Source of the DNA: Piper betle
Taxonomy: Eukaryota; Streptophyta; Magnoliopsida; Piperales; Piperaceae
NCBI GenBank assembly: GCA_033002965.1
Contig: JAURVB010004776.1
Coordinates: 1 to 64,000 of the forward strand
Reading direction: 5' to 3'
Length of the DNA: 64,000 bases
Positions 25,061 through 36,123 of this stretch are shown here, one piece after another. The notes under the pieces were generated by a model that worked only from the letters and a program-made list of their open reading frames with translations, had not been told where the DNA came from and did not search any database. How positions within the stretch are numbered: the first letter of the stretch is position 1; every line of letters begins with the position of its first letter. A program made the position numbers and the translations under genes.

Positions 25061-25652
25061 TATCTTAAATATAGTCTCACATCAATCTTTGCGAGAAAAG
25101 GCGGTGATTAATATAATATAGGTTTCTATGCTCTCTAAAACATTTTAGGGTAAGCCCTTAGACCTATTTTCATATGGTATTAGAGCCAACTTACCTGTGT
25201 GACTCATTATTTTATACGTACCCATGAGTGGCAAGCCCAATGCGTAGCGCAAATGTGATGACGGGACTGCATAAGAGTAGTCCACATGTAAAGCCTAATA
25301 GTGCTTGTAGTGCGAAGAATATTAACCATAGTCTCACATCCTTAAACAGAAAGGGTAATGACTAATATAAATATAAATTTTTTTACACTATTTAAAGTGG
25401 CTAATTATTTTAGAGAAAAACCCATAGTCCAATTTTTTATATGGTATCAAAGTTAACCCACCAATAAGACTCTTCTTATATGATTGTATCTGAAAGGCGT
25501 GTGAAGTCTGATTGCATATGTGGGGGCGGGGGAATATTGAGCGTAGTCTCACATCTCTATAAAGAAAGAGTGATCACTAATATAAACATAGGTTTTTAAG
25601 TATTCTAAAGTAACTAATCATTTTGGAGTGAAACTCATTAACCCATTTTCAC
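25061..25652 (+). mobile_element. Tandem TRIM-like retrotransposon array (three LTRs, two internal segments)
   Basis: Three related LTR-like units of 112-120 bp lie at about 25061-25172, 25320-25439 and 25535-25652. Each starts TAT(T/C)... then TAGTCTCACATC and ends in a TTTTCA/TTTTAT tract. Directly after the first is TGGTATTAGAGCC (25175-25187), and after the second TGGTATCAAAG (25442-25452). Both resemble the TGGTATCAGAGC primer-binding site complementary to initiator tRNA-Met. A purine tract GGGGGCGGGGGA (25522-25533) directly precedes the third LTR. The internal segments are about 95-145 bp with no coding capacity, which fits terminal-repeat retrotransposons in miniature. Divergence among LTRs indicates an old insertion. 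Confidence 0.68.
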
Positions 25653-26718
25653 ATTGTCGTCTTTAAAGAGAAGGCAAAAGGTTAATCCTATAAAACCCGT
25701 GATCTGAATTAGGGTTTTATATTCACCAACCGATCAATTCGACACTTTATCTGGGTCGGTTCTTCTTTAAGAACACGTGTGCGAGGGCCAAGTCTACCTG
25801 AATAAATAATGATGGTTTCAACTACACAGCAGCATATTGAGTTATCAGAATATATAAAAATATGCTCTTTTTATTTTAATTTGCCCAATGAATCGTAAAA
25901 TTAAATTTAGGCCGTTAATCATATTAGAACATGCTGGTTAGGATTTTTGTTGGGTAGGCATTTTCTAAACACGTCATTTGACAACCGTGGGGTTTGTCTT
26001 ATTTTCCATTTTTATTTTTGTTTACTATCATTTTTAAACTTATGATGTCGAGCAAGCTATCACTTAATTCACGTATGAAAAAATGGTTTGCTGTGACATC
26101 TGCTGGGCCAGTAGCTGTAGGGCCTGTAGCACATTGCTGGGAGTCTTGCTTCATTTCAAATGGTGCCTGCCCTTGTCAAAGAAAATGGCGATTTTGTCCT
26201 GTAAGGTTTACTACAGAATGAAATCTCAGAGAAGCAACCAAATTGCTTTTAACATGAGCTTATTCCATGTGATTTTGAGTTAGACCCTAATTTTTTGCGC
26301 CAGGAGAAAATGATCATCGGAAGCAACAAACTTAAAATACACCCTAATAATGGCTTAAAAAATGAGCTAACTCTCAGACATTAACGCCCTAAGGTATGAA
26401 CAATGCAACTCTTTTTTTCAATCAATATGGTTTACGAACGGAATCTGCTCCGTCCATGTACAGATTACACGTTCTCAACACTCTTGAGTATGAAGGAATC
26501 AAAAGTGGTTCCTTCAATTCGAACATACCGTAAAATACAATATTAGTAGCACTCAAAAGGACTAACTTTTCTATTCTAATTCTAGCTGAATAATTTTATG
26601 AGTTAGTTCGCCAAGAATATGAAGGAGTTTCTTAAATACACAGAGCTCTTCAAAGAATTCTTCGGCCGTATAGGTCGTCAAAGAAATCGTAGTCAGCAAT
26701 TTGGTGATTGTTCATTTT
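25653..26718. other. Intergenic sequence
   Basis: AT-rich, with short open frames near 26000-26280 lacking recognisable content. No features are supported. Confidence 0.45.
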
Positions 26719-27235
26719 TTAAATCCGGATTACCATTTTCTTCAATCGGCTACTGTCTGCAACCAAGATCTCTATGGTCTTCCTTTTCATATGTATGTTA
26801 GCTGATGATCTTACAGGAATCACTACTTCTTCCAAGCTAACTATATCAAAATTTTGATCAACCTGAAAAATAACAGGCAAAAATCAGCAACAAACTTTGC
26901 GACAAAAATTCGAAATAGTGATTTAGCATAAACATGCTCACATTGTTTAAGCTGTTCCGACTGCGTAAAGCCGCAAATATGGCTCCATGAACTCTAAACG
27001 TTTGCAGATTCTGATGGTTATTGAAGAAGCAGACAAAATTAATCTCGGGAAATGGCTCCAACCGATTGTTTTCACCGCAGATCTCAATCTTCATTTCCAA
27101 ATGTTTTACATTGCTGTCATTTGAAGAACGGAGCTTATTGGCTATTGCAAGCCAAGTCCACTGAACGCCTCTCATGGACAAAAACTCCAAACACGGAAGC
27201 TTACCCACCACCAGCTCGTAAATTATATCTGCCAT
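26719..27235 (-). pseudogene. 3' fragment of an F-box/LRR-type gene (two exons)
   Basis: Two exons with clean splice borders: about 27235-26942 (donor GTGAGC) and 26862-26719 (acceptor TTTTTCAG, stop TAA). The first encodes leucine-rich-repeat-like sequence (LPCLEFLSMRGVQWTWLAIA, VKHLEMKIEI, NLQTFRVHGAIFAAL). The second ends DSSRLKKMVIRI, a C-terminus seen in plant F-box/LRR proteins with this architecture. I see no F-box or N-terminal exons upstream before 28 kb, so this is either a truncated copy or a gene whose 5' part I cannot recognise. The ATG at 27235 may be fortuitous; an AG at about 27228 could be an acceptor instead. Confidence 0.5.
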
Positions 27236-28847
27236 TGACGCAGGATACTATCAAAAGATCAATACTTGTACATCATTTTAAAAAATGGAGCAGTAATTTT
27301 TCTTAACTGGCACTGTTGGAGATAGTAAGTGTCTTCAAGCAACGGTTTTCTTTTACTTGGTTCAATTTCGAACGAGGTCGAATGGAATTTAAATGCATGT
27401 AGGTCTATTAGCCAAAACATCAATTTATTACATTAATTTGTACAAAATAAATGCGATAAATGAAAATTGATCCACGCAAACCCACAAGAAAATTCTAAAC
27501 TCTTATTTAACAAGGGGGATTTATTATATAAAAAACATCAACCTTAATTTATATAAATTATTACATGTTGATACAATTTCTATTAAAATTATAAATTTTG
27601 ATTTATTTATTATATAAAAGTTAGAAAACAACACCTGTCTACTCACATCTTACGGATTTCTATTAATTTATAATTTTATTAATATTAATAATATTATTAT
27701 TTATTAATATATGAAATTCTTGGCAACCTCGACAAATGTTCGGTGACTGGACGGGGAATATAAAATTGCACCACATATGCAAAACAAGTACTCCTTTTTA
27801 ACCACCGTTACACCACCTCTCCTGCAGACCAGAACCGCTGTTTCGAAAGCCGAACCGATTTTTTTTCCAAAGCCGAACGGAATTGCTGACCAAAGATTGC
27901 TCAGCCCAAAAATCAGAAGTACTACCACCTACAAAATCCGGATTTTGATATCAGAAAAGCAATCTTATCGCTTAATCAAAAAGCGTCTCCTTTCGCTGTT
28001 TGGCTACTTTCTGAACGTCGAGCAGTCATTGTCCTGTCAAGCCGGTCGGCCTTAATTAGCTAGGTACAGGAACCGACACCCATTTATGCTACTAAACTTT
28101 GAGCCTCCATTAAAGATGAATGACCAAGGTCAGTGGTTCATTTCTCAGTAGAGATTTCACTGGCCTATTATGAAATAATTCTGGTTGTTAATTCATGATT
28201 TGATCGGCTAGTATAAGAATAGCAGTTGAAGCATATTAAAGGCTCCTGGTCAAAGAAGGAATCCATGGCCATTCTCCTTTTGATCTCTTCTTTTTTTTTC
28301 TTTTGGGCCGGTTGGACGTTAACTTTTCTATCCCGCGGATCACTTGGGGGCAAGTCTCTGTACTTTAAAAAAACCTGCGACAAGTCTGTCCTTAAAAAAA
28401 ACAAGAATAGAAAGAAAGAGAAAGGTTTAGAGGTTTGTCATGCTCTGTGTATGAACAAAGTACGGGGACCAAGACTTGTGCAATCACAGGTCGGGTGTCC
28501 AGTGAATGATTTTTTTTCAAAAATTGTCCAGTGAATGATTGGCATGCATAATTAATCTTTAGTGCTATCCACTTTTCCTTCCACCAACTAGATTTCATTC
28601 TCACCACCCATCCAATTTGATTATAAGAGGGAGAGAAAATGTCAACAGTAACTGCTAGAAGTGGATAATTGGCAGTACAAAGTAAATAGATGCAAACTCA
28701 ACACTGATCAAATAATCGTATTGATCAGATAGAAAGCACATAGATGTATCATATATGGGATCACATACATCAGGGTATGTCACGCACCTAGCCATGACAA
28801 CCCTCATAAACAATACACGTCCAATACACAACTTTCAAACCCATTTC
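27236..28847. other. Intergenic sequence between the F-box fragment and the WAT1 gene
   Basis: AT-rich, with long A/T tracts around 27540-27720. Open frames at 27777-28534 show no recognisable domain. Nothing supportable. Confidence 0.45.
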
Positions 28848-30829
28848 TTATTCATGGCTTTGCATGACGTTCCTTGCAGAAATCTCATCAGCAATCACAA
28901 CATCGTCCAACTCACCGTTCTCGTTAGATTTGGGCTTGTCACTGTTCATTGTTGTCGTAATTGGTAGGCTTTTGAATCCCTTCTTCTCTTCAACATCGGT
29001 TGTTGAAGAGCCGATGGTTGTTGAAGAGCCGATGGGATCCTTGCTCTTGCCCCACACCACGCAGTAAAGTCCGAGCACAATGATTATCGCTCCAATCACC
29101 CTGATACATATACGTGCAAGAGGCAACAGAAAAGCCAGCTATATATGAGAACAAAAAACGTTGCTGTTGTACTGAAAAAGTGACCAACAAGCTCACCTTC
29201 CTAAGCTGATTTCATCTCCCAATATGATGGAACCAAGGATGGCGACAATGATCATGCACAAGGGGTAGAATGCTGTGACAAAGACTGGGCCTCTCTCCTT
29301 CATCACCATTCCTTGCAAATAATATGTGATCCCGGAACAGATCAACCCCTGTTTTTTAAGAGTGTATCATGTATGGTAGTCAATATCTGGTGAAAAGATA
29401 TATACATACTTTTAAGATTAACAAACATCTATCTGTAGCAGTGATAAATCAGTTATTACCGAGTAAATTGGAGCGAGGAGTCTAGTGTCGAATCCAACGG
29501 ACCAGGCAGCGGTGTGGCGTTCCATCACCAAAGCCGCTGCCGCCCCTTGAACAAACCCCATAAAGCATACCCACGCAGCCAATGACAATTCTGCTGGGTA
29601 TGACCGCAGCGTGATCGACTGAAATTTACCGACGACATGATACAGATGAGAATTTAGCCATTGTATATGTTGCAGAAGCTGTGCACATTTAGTGTATATA
29701 TGTATAATACAGTGATATGAAAACATTAGACGGGAAAATAATGATACATGTGCTCATGACTCACTTGGAGAACAAAGAAGCTCGCCCAGCCAGTGCAACT
29801 GGCTAAGAGCATGATGCTGCCCTTTATCCAATTCTGGTTTCCAGAGGAGCTGCTTGAGGCATGGTGAGTTCTTCCTTTAGACCAAACCATCTCTATTATT
29901 GGGCCCTTGTACAGAGTCATCAACATGGCCCCTGCAAGACTTACCAGCGTTCCCACAACCTTTGCTTGGCTCGACAGTTTTCTAATCTTCACCGTCTCCA
30001 TCCTTAACCAAACAAATATAGAATAATTACAATCACAGATTAATAATAGTATTAATACATGACAAGATGCTATGGATAAGAATGGTGGATAAGATGGTGT
30101 TACCGAAGAATGAGAGCCATGATGAAGGTGATGGCCGGGAGTACGTTAAATAAGGCAGAGGTGAAAGTAGCTGATGTATACTGCATGCCCAAGTAGTACA
30201 AGTTCTGATCGATCACTGGCCTGCATGAGTGGGCATCGACAAGATTATTTAGAAAATTTTTACGTTGGAACAACCTTAAAATTATCATTTTGAGTTCTTG
30301 AAGAAAAAAATTACTCTATCCAGCCGAGGGCAGATATCTTTAGAAAGGTGGACAGTGTCATCTTCGGCCTGACTTTCCTGCAGATTAATTAATGAACATC
30401 AATATAATGCAGATTACCACCAAATAATGAGCGTAATTACAGTAATTGAGCAATGAAAAATGACCCCATAAAACTGCATGCATGGCTAGATGATCTGTTG
30501 TATGACTTCATAAAATCAAAGTACTCTCACGACTCTGCCCCATAAAATCAAAAGAGCAGCAATTATTGTATTCGTTGGTACGAAATTGTAAATATGAGTA
30601 ATTATATATGGAAGAACCTTTCGAGCACAAAGGCAAAAGGAGCAAGGGCTGCAGTGGCAGCAGCATGGCGATAGACCACAAGGACATAGTGGCTCATTCC
30701 TTTCTTGAGGCAAAGCACGCTTACGATACACATCCCCGCATACCCAAATTGCACGGAAATCATGGCTACGTAAGCCTTCATTTTTATCATGAAACCCAAA
30801 AATGAAGGACAACCCATTTGCACAGCCAT
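28848..30829 (-). CDS. WAT1-related protein (EamA/nodulin MtN21 family transporter), seven exons, intact
   Basis: A 397-residue drug/metabolite-type transporter with about ten membrane helices in two EamA halves. The Arabidopsis relative WAT1 acts in vacuolar auxin export and wall formation; the substrate here is unknown. Exons: 30829-30618, 30377-30315, 30220-30104, 30002-29765, 29618-29460, 29348-29197 and 29100-28848. All are GT-AG, the phases agree, and they sum to 1194 nt. Key segments are FGYAGMCIVSVLCLKKGMSH, YVLVVYRHAAATAALAPFAF, EPVIDQNLYYLGMQYTSATF, NVLPAITFIMAL, GWASFFVLQ and FYPLCMIIVAILGSIILGDE. I chose MAVQMGCPSF as start; an upstream in-frame ATG (30949) lacks family support. 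The hydrophilic tail has an 18-bp in-frame duplication (28998-29033). Confidence 0.93.
28998..29033 (-). repeat. 18-bp in-frame duplication in the WAT1 C-terminal tail
   Basis: GGTTGTTGAAGAGCCGAT occurs twice in tandem (28998-29015 and 29016-29033), giving IGSSTT twice in the cytosolic tail. Confidence 0.9.
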
Positions 30830-32166
30830 GACGGTCAATGCTCTCTCTCTTCCAACTAGTAAAATGGAGTTAGTATTACTAACAACCACTACAAGATTAA
30901 ACCATTTGGTTGGAGGTACATATAAGCAGCTAAAAGGTGAAGGCCACATGTAACACAGGGGCTACAGCTTCTTTGCACGAATAAGACCTTCAAGATTCCT
31001 TATGATCCATGAACCCAAATAATCAAACACAGACACACATATGCACATAGACAACACTCGCGTTGTATGCGGCCACAAGATAAAAATCTAGCTAACGAGC
31101 CAACTCATGCAGAGAGGAGGGGCAGAGTCATTCGAGCACCTTTCCTTTTTGCAAAAAAGTTATGTTGCAAAGACAGGCCCCAGAACTACTAAAATTATTA
31201 AAGTTATTGTGCTTACTGGTTTCATCTTATTGCTGGTGGAGGTTGGCAGTGCGCTCAAATTAGGACCGCAACGAAATGGACGTAACGGGTGTGACTCTGG
31301 ATAATGTGTTAGCTCCTATCCCCTTATCCGAAAAAAGGAAACTTCAGTGCGCACGCGAAGGAGCAAAAGATGGCGAAAAAATGAGTTCAGGAAAGTAGAG
31401 CTATTCAATTTTTTGGTTGAAGAAATGAGCCCAACTCAGTGACGGTATCAAGACTTCCATACTCTCAAACTTTCAAAGACTATTCTCGACCCGACACTAA
31501 TACTTTAGTTTCACGTGTTAGTTATCATCTTTGTTGATTATGATGGTCTCATGATCATATCTTGGGTATAGAAATGATGACAACGCCCAGAAGATGAATA
31601 ATTGGCTGCATGCACTGCTCAGGAGTTAGGCATATGCTGTGAATCAGAATCTTCAAAGTCGCTAGTGAGTCTTTTTGCTAAATTGACATCGATCACATCC
31701 CACAAAAGCTCTAATTTGAATAATTTTCAGATATATTTGTGGTATTTACCAGATGCTAGCTGCTTCTTGCTTGTAGCATCATGTGCCTGAGGAATGTGAA
31801 TCAAAGATATGGTGTTGTCACTCAATAGTAAAGCTAGAGCTGTATGTCGATAATGCCCGCGAAAGCATGTACTGCCTTTTAATCCAATGTCAATACGGGA
31901 TCGTAAATTTCTTTCTGCCTTTTGATATTTGTTTTCGTGTGTGTGTATATATATATATTACATAATTAAAAACTAGGATAGATTTAGTATCCACTCAAGT
32001 AGTTTCTCCTTGATACATACTTCAAACTAGATAGAGATTGCTTAGTATCAACTATCAACTATTGTAGATATTTTGCTAGAAGCAGTGGTTGTGCTTTATC
32101 ACTACTTCCACTATGTAATCTTATCCGGGGACTTATGTAGAACTCTATGCCTATGTAACTTCTATG

Positions 32167-32372
32167 TTCTATATATATATATATATACCAAGTAGTTTGT
32201 TGTGCTTGAAAAAAAAACTATTGTAGATATTTCCATATGGGAAATACTTTGAGTACCACTTTTTATATATAACTAGTTTGTTCTATATATATACAAGTAG
32301 TTTGCTATGCTTGTAAAAAAATATATATTCTAGATACTTCCATAAGGGAAATACTTTGAGTACCATTTTTTT
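32167..32372 (+). repeat. Tandem duplication of about 113 bp
   Basis: Two diverged units (about 32167-32270 and 32280-32372) each contain TTCTATATATAT, CAAGTAGTTTG, a poly-A tract, AGATA(T/C)TTCCATA and GGGAAATACTTTGAGTACCA. Confidence 0.8.
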
Positions 32373-33273
32373 TAACTACTAGGAGTCCCCAAGTGGCAAA
32401 TAAGCCACATAGGATAACATCCCACGTCATGATCGTCTTCAAAGCCCGCCGTTTCATCCCTGCAACTTCTTGTCTGCTTCTAATCTCTTCTTTTTTGTTG
32501 TGTTCCACCATCTTACTAACTCAAACGGTCAGTCAGATCTGAAATGAACCTCATGATATTAAAATATAAAAAATCGTAAGAAACTCTAAAGCCACTAAGA
32601 AAGTTTTTTGTTCTGTTTTTAGAGAACAAATAGGTCATATTCCAAGTATACTATTAAAAGAAAACATGAATAAGTGTTTTTCTTTTAAGGTAACTGAAAC
32701 AAAATATTAGTTTCTTCTTCAGTACAACCATATCAATAAGATTTTGTTTCGCTTTGAGAAAGATAACATTTTTTCTGTAATTTTTAAAAGTTTCCTTGTT
32801 TATGGAAGTGAACGGATCAATATGAGTGTTTGTTTAATGTTGGTAACAAAGCCCAATACTGTTGATGTGTACGCTATGGAGATGATGGTCAGAATATGTC
32901 CCGGAGTGCATGCAATCTTTTTTCCCCAAACAACCGAAAGCTAAGATCAAGGAAGAAAAAGAACATGAGGGAGGAATGTTGAGAAAGATATCAAATTATT
33001 TATATAATAGAAACCTTTTCATGGGGCCGGATAAAAAACTCTTTCTTGGTGATTTTTCTGGGAACGAGAGGCAGAGGAAGACCATCGAATTGAGAGGTAG
33101 ATGGGCAAATTGCACGGGGATGACAAGGGCAAACTTGAAACTTTACATATTATGGTCTCTTTCAGACAACGTGCATGGAGATTCCACGTGGATATTAATG
33201 TTAATAAACATATGACAGTGGTGTAAAAAATGTGGTGCAGATAACATCACTCCATAACAACAGAAATGGGATT

Positions 33274-33374
33274 TAGCCATCTATTAAGATTAATATATGT
33301 ATGTTAATTTTGCAAAAATAAAGTTACTCTCTACATCCAATCGACCTTGTGATTTTATAGTTAATATTAACTTG
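33274..33374 (+). repeat. Dispersed repeat family, copy C
   Basis: TAGCCATCTATTAAGATTAA, later CATCCAATCGACCTTGTGAT and TTAATATTAAC, follow the same motif order as copy A. Confidence 0.4.
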
Positions 33375-34889
33375 AGTTAACATATATATATCTACACTAA
33401 TTTGTTTCCTCAAAACTGAAGTTTAATCTAATCTAATTCGAGAAAATTGTAGCCGCTGTCATTCACATGCTATTAAAAAATTGATACGTAGAAAAAGTTA
33501 GTTTTTTCTAAGTTTCGGATCTTTAATGCTGCAGGGAGCCAAAATATCCTTTAAAAGATGGTTGCATGTAAATGGCCTTTTGCAATTATTTTGTATATTT
33601 TAAAGGCGTTTTTTTTGGAATTTTAATTATTGATTACCTAAATATTGGCAAAGTCTAGTTGGGAGGTGTGGGACGAGGAGGATTGGTTTATGTGCCAGCT
33701 TTTTAGTCGCATATTAAAATCACGACTAAAATGGTGTGGCTAAAAATTTTACATGCATGAGTAACTAGGCCAAAATTTTGCCTCACTTAAGATTTTGAAG
33801 ATCAAATATATATAATCAGAATGAAGAAAGTAATATAAATTACTTATGGTTTATTAAAACATAAAATAACCCTCTCTTCCAAATAAAATCACAAATAAAA
33901 AATCACAGTAATTCACAAATTAATTTAGACTGTCAGTATCAGAATAGCAAGAGTGGGAGAACATAATTCTCAAAGTTATTCTTGTGGTACTGAATGTATA
34001 TATTTATATAGAAAAAGAGGTAACCATTTCTTAATTGATAATCATTCATCACATAGTTGTAACTTTTAAGGTCTGATTGGTTATCATGAAATTTGTGTAA
34101 ATAAAATGAAAATTTATAAATAGTCAAACTTGTTAAATGTGCAATCAAATATACTCTTGAAAAATGTGCAACCTTTACCTCATGATTGGATTAAAGAAAT
34201 TAATAATTTCTAACAAATTTAATCAAGCTGCATGACAATGATTTAATTCATTTATAAATTTTGGAAAACATCGTATAGAAGTAACATACATGGAAACAAC
34301 ATCAACTTACAGTCAGCTTATTTAGAATTTATCATACCACTTTGACGGCCAAGCTGGGGTGCTCTTTCACTTCACTCCTACTTAATGAAAATATTGATTA
34401 CGATATTTGCCACTATTGCACATAGTTTTAAAAGTTATTTATTTTTCCAAAAACTCTATGGACTGATTCAAATTCACGACTTGCCGACGATTACATACTA
34501 GCCGATTTTATGATTCGCCTCTGAGAATCAAATCATCAAAAGTTATTAAAATGTATTATTTTTATTTTAAATTAACTGAATTGATATTTTAAAATAATAT
34601 AAATTACATATTGATCAATTTCAATTAATTTCATATAATTTTTTATTTACATAGTTAAAAATTTAGTATAAATGAATTTGACTCGACTCTACTCCAAGAC
34701 ATTCGAGTGGAGTCTAAATTCCAAATTTTTAAGCTCTGCTCGTACATAACTAAGCAAGCACAAACTTTTTCACTTAATCGCTGAATCAATGTAAAGGTCG
34801 CTAGTGATACTAGTGTACTACCTAAATTTAGTGATTTTAAAAGAACCATAAAATAAATATAACCTAGAAACTTAAAGGATATATTGTTC

Positions 34890-35430
34890 TTAATAGGATG
34901 TAATGGCTGAACAAGATTGTTTGAAAGCCGAACCGAGCCGAGCATGGCTGCGTGTGAATTCGATATGATTTTTTGCAAGCATAGTTAAGTTTGTTTGAAA
35001 GTTTGATGAGCTTTGATGTATTATGGGTTGAACCAAACTCGTCTAAATTTATGGTATTCAGGTTTGGCTTGTGTTTGGCTTGTATGTTTTCAAGCCTAAT
35101 TTGAGCTGAGTGAATATTTATATTTGGCACGTGCTTGACTTATATATGATCAAAATTTTCTTTCTAACACTATATAAATTTAATGTGATCTCAATAATAT
35201 TGACCAGTCGAGTTGAACCAAGTATTTTTTGAGTTTAAATATATCGAACTCGAGTTTTGAGCCAAGACGAGCCAAATACTCCTTAGTTTAAGTTTTGTTC
35301 GTTGTTCAACGAATTATTCATTTCGAACTGATTATTATTTTTAGCATAAAATTAACAAACACGAGTTCAAGTTAAACTGAACCAAACGTAAAATATTCGC
35401 AAGCCAACTTGGATTATTTACACCCTAGTT
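34890..35430. mobile_element. Possible degenerate hAT-like element
   Basis: The left end reads TAGGATGTAATGG and the right end TTTACACCCTAG, close to the TAGGGTGT...ACACCCTA ends common in plant hAT elements. The interior has repeated GAGCC/CGAGTT motifs. No clear 8-bp target duplication is visible, so the borders are uncertain. Confidence 0.35.
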
Positions 35431-36123
35431 TGTGTGAATCACCAAAGAAGCCGCATTCAAATCATGTAGCGAAATAAGCAGCACCAGGGTAGTGTCGACG
35501 GGATACGATTCTGTACGTTTGCCCACAATTTTAGCTCCCCGTGGGTACAGCGATGTCCATCATGTTCTTTGAAACAAAAAAAGGCTTCTTGTTCGTTCAC
35601 AGTGGTGTTTTATTGCATGGTCTGTTTGACCAAAGACGGAGTGTGTCATCGCATCAATCTGCACCAAGACATGATACAAAGATACGTGGAAGCTTTTTAT
35701 GTCAGCTGTTGGTGGTTGATGTCCGTGATCTTTGTCTGCTATCTAATTTCATCTTCTTTTTGTAGTGCGCTCATCGTTGATCAATTAACGACGATTTATA
35801 ATCTATCATCGCATATACAAGTGAAACTGTTGCCACTGAATTACAAGTAGCACGACATCTACATATGAAATTGCGGATCAAGTGAATTGTGGATGCCGCA
35901 TTGTCGGCGACTGTGACCCACCTACCAAACTCTACTCCCCGCGTCTCAAGAAGCGCTCAAACAACAGTTTTTCAACTCATGGTTGTGCAGAACACGGTAC
36001 AAATTAATTTACGTCTGAAGCCAAAGATGGTCGTTCACCATTTCTGAATCAAGCAAAATATATATCCGAAATGATAATACGCTTCTAATTTTGCAGAGAG
36101 AGAAAAAGAACGCCAGAATCACT

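Larger units (their letters stand above)
30830..36123. other. Intergenic sequence, 5.3 kb
   Basis: Upstream flank of the WAT1 gene and 3' flank of the ARGLU1-like gene. Contains a 113-bp tandem duplication (32167-32372), a dispersed repeat near 33274 and a possible hAT remnant (34890-35430). Short open frames only. Confidence 0.5.
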
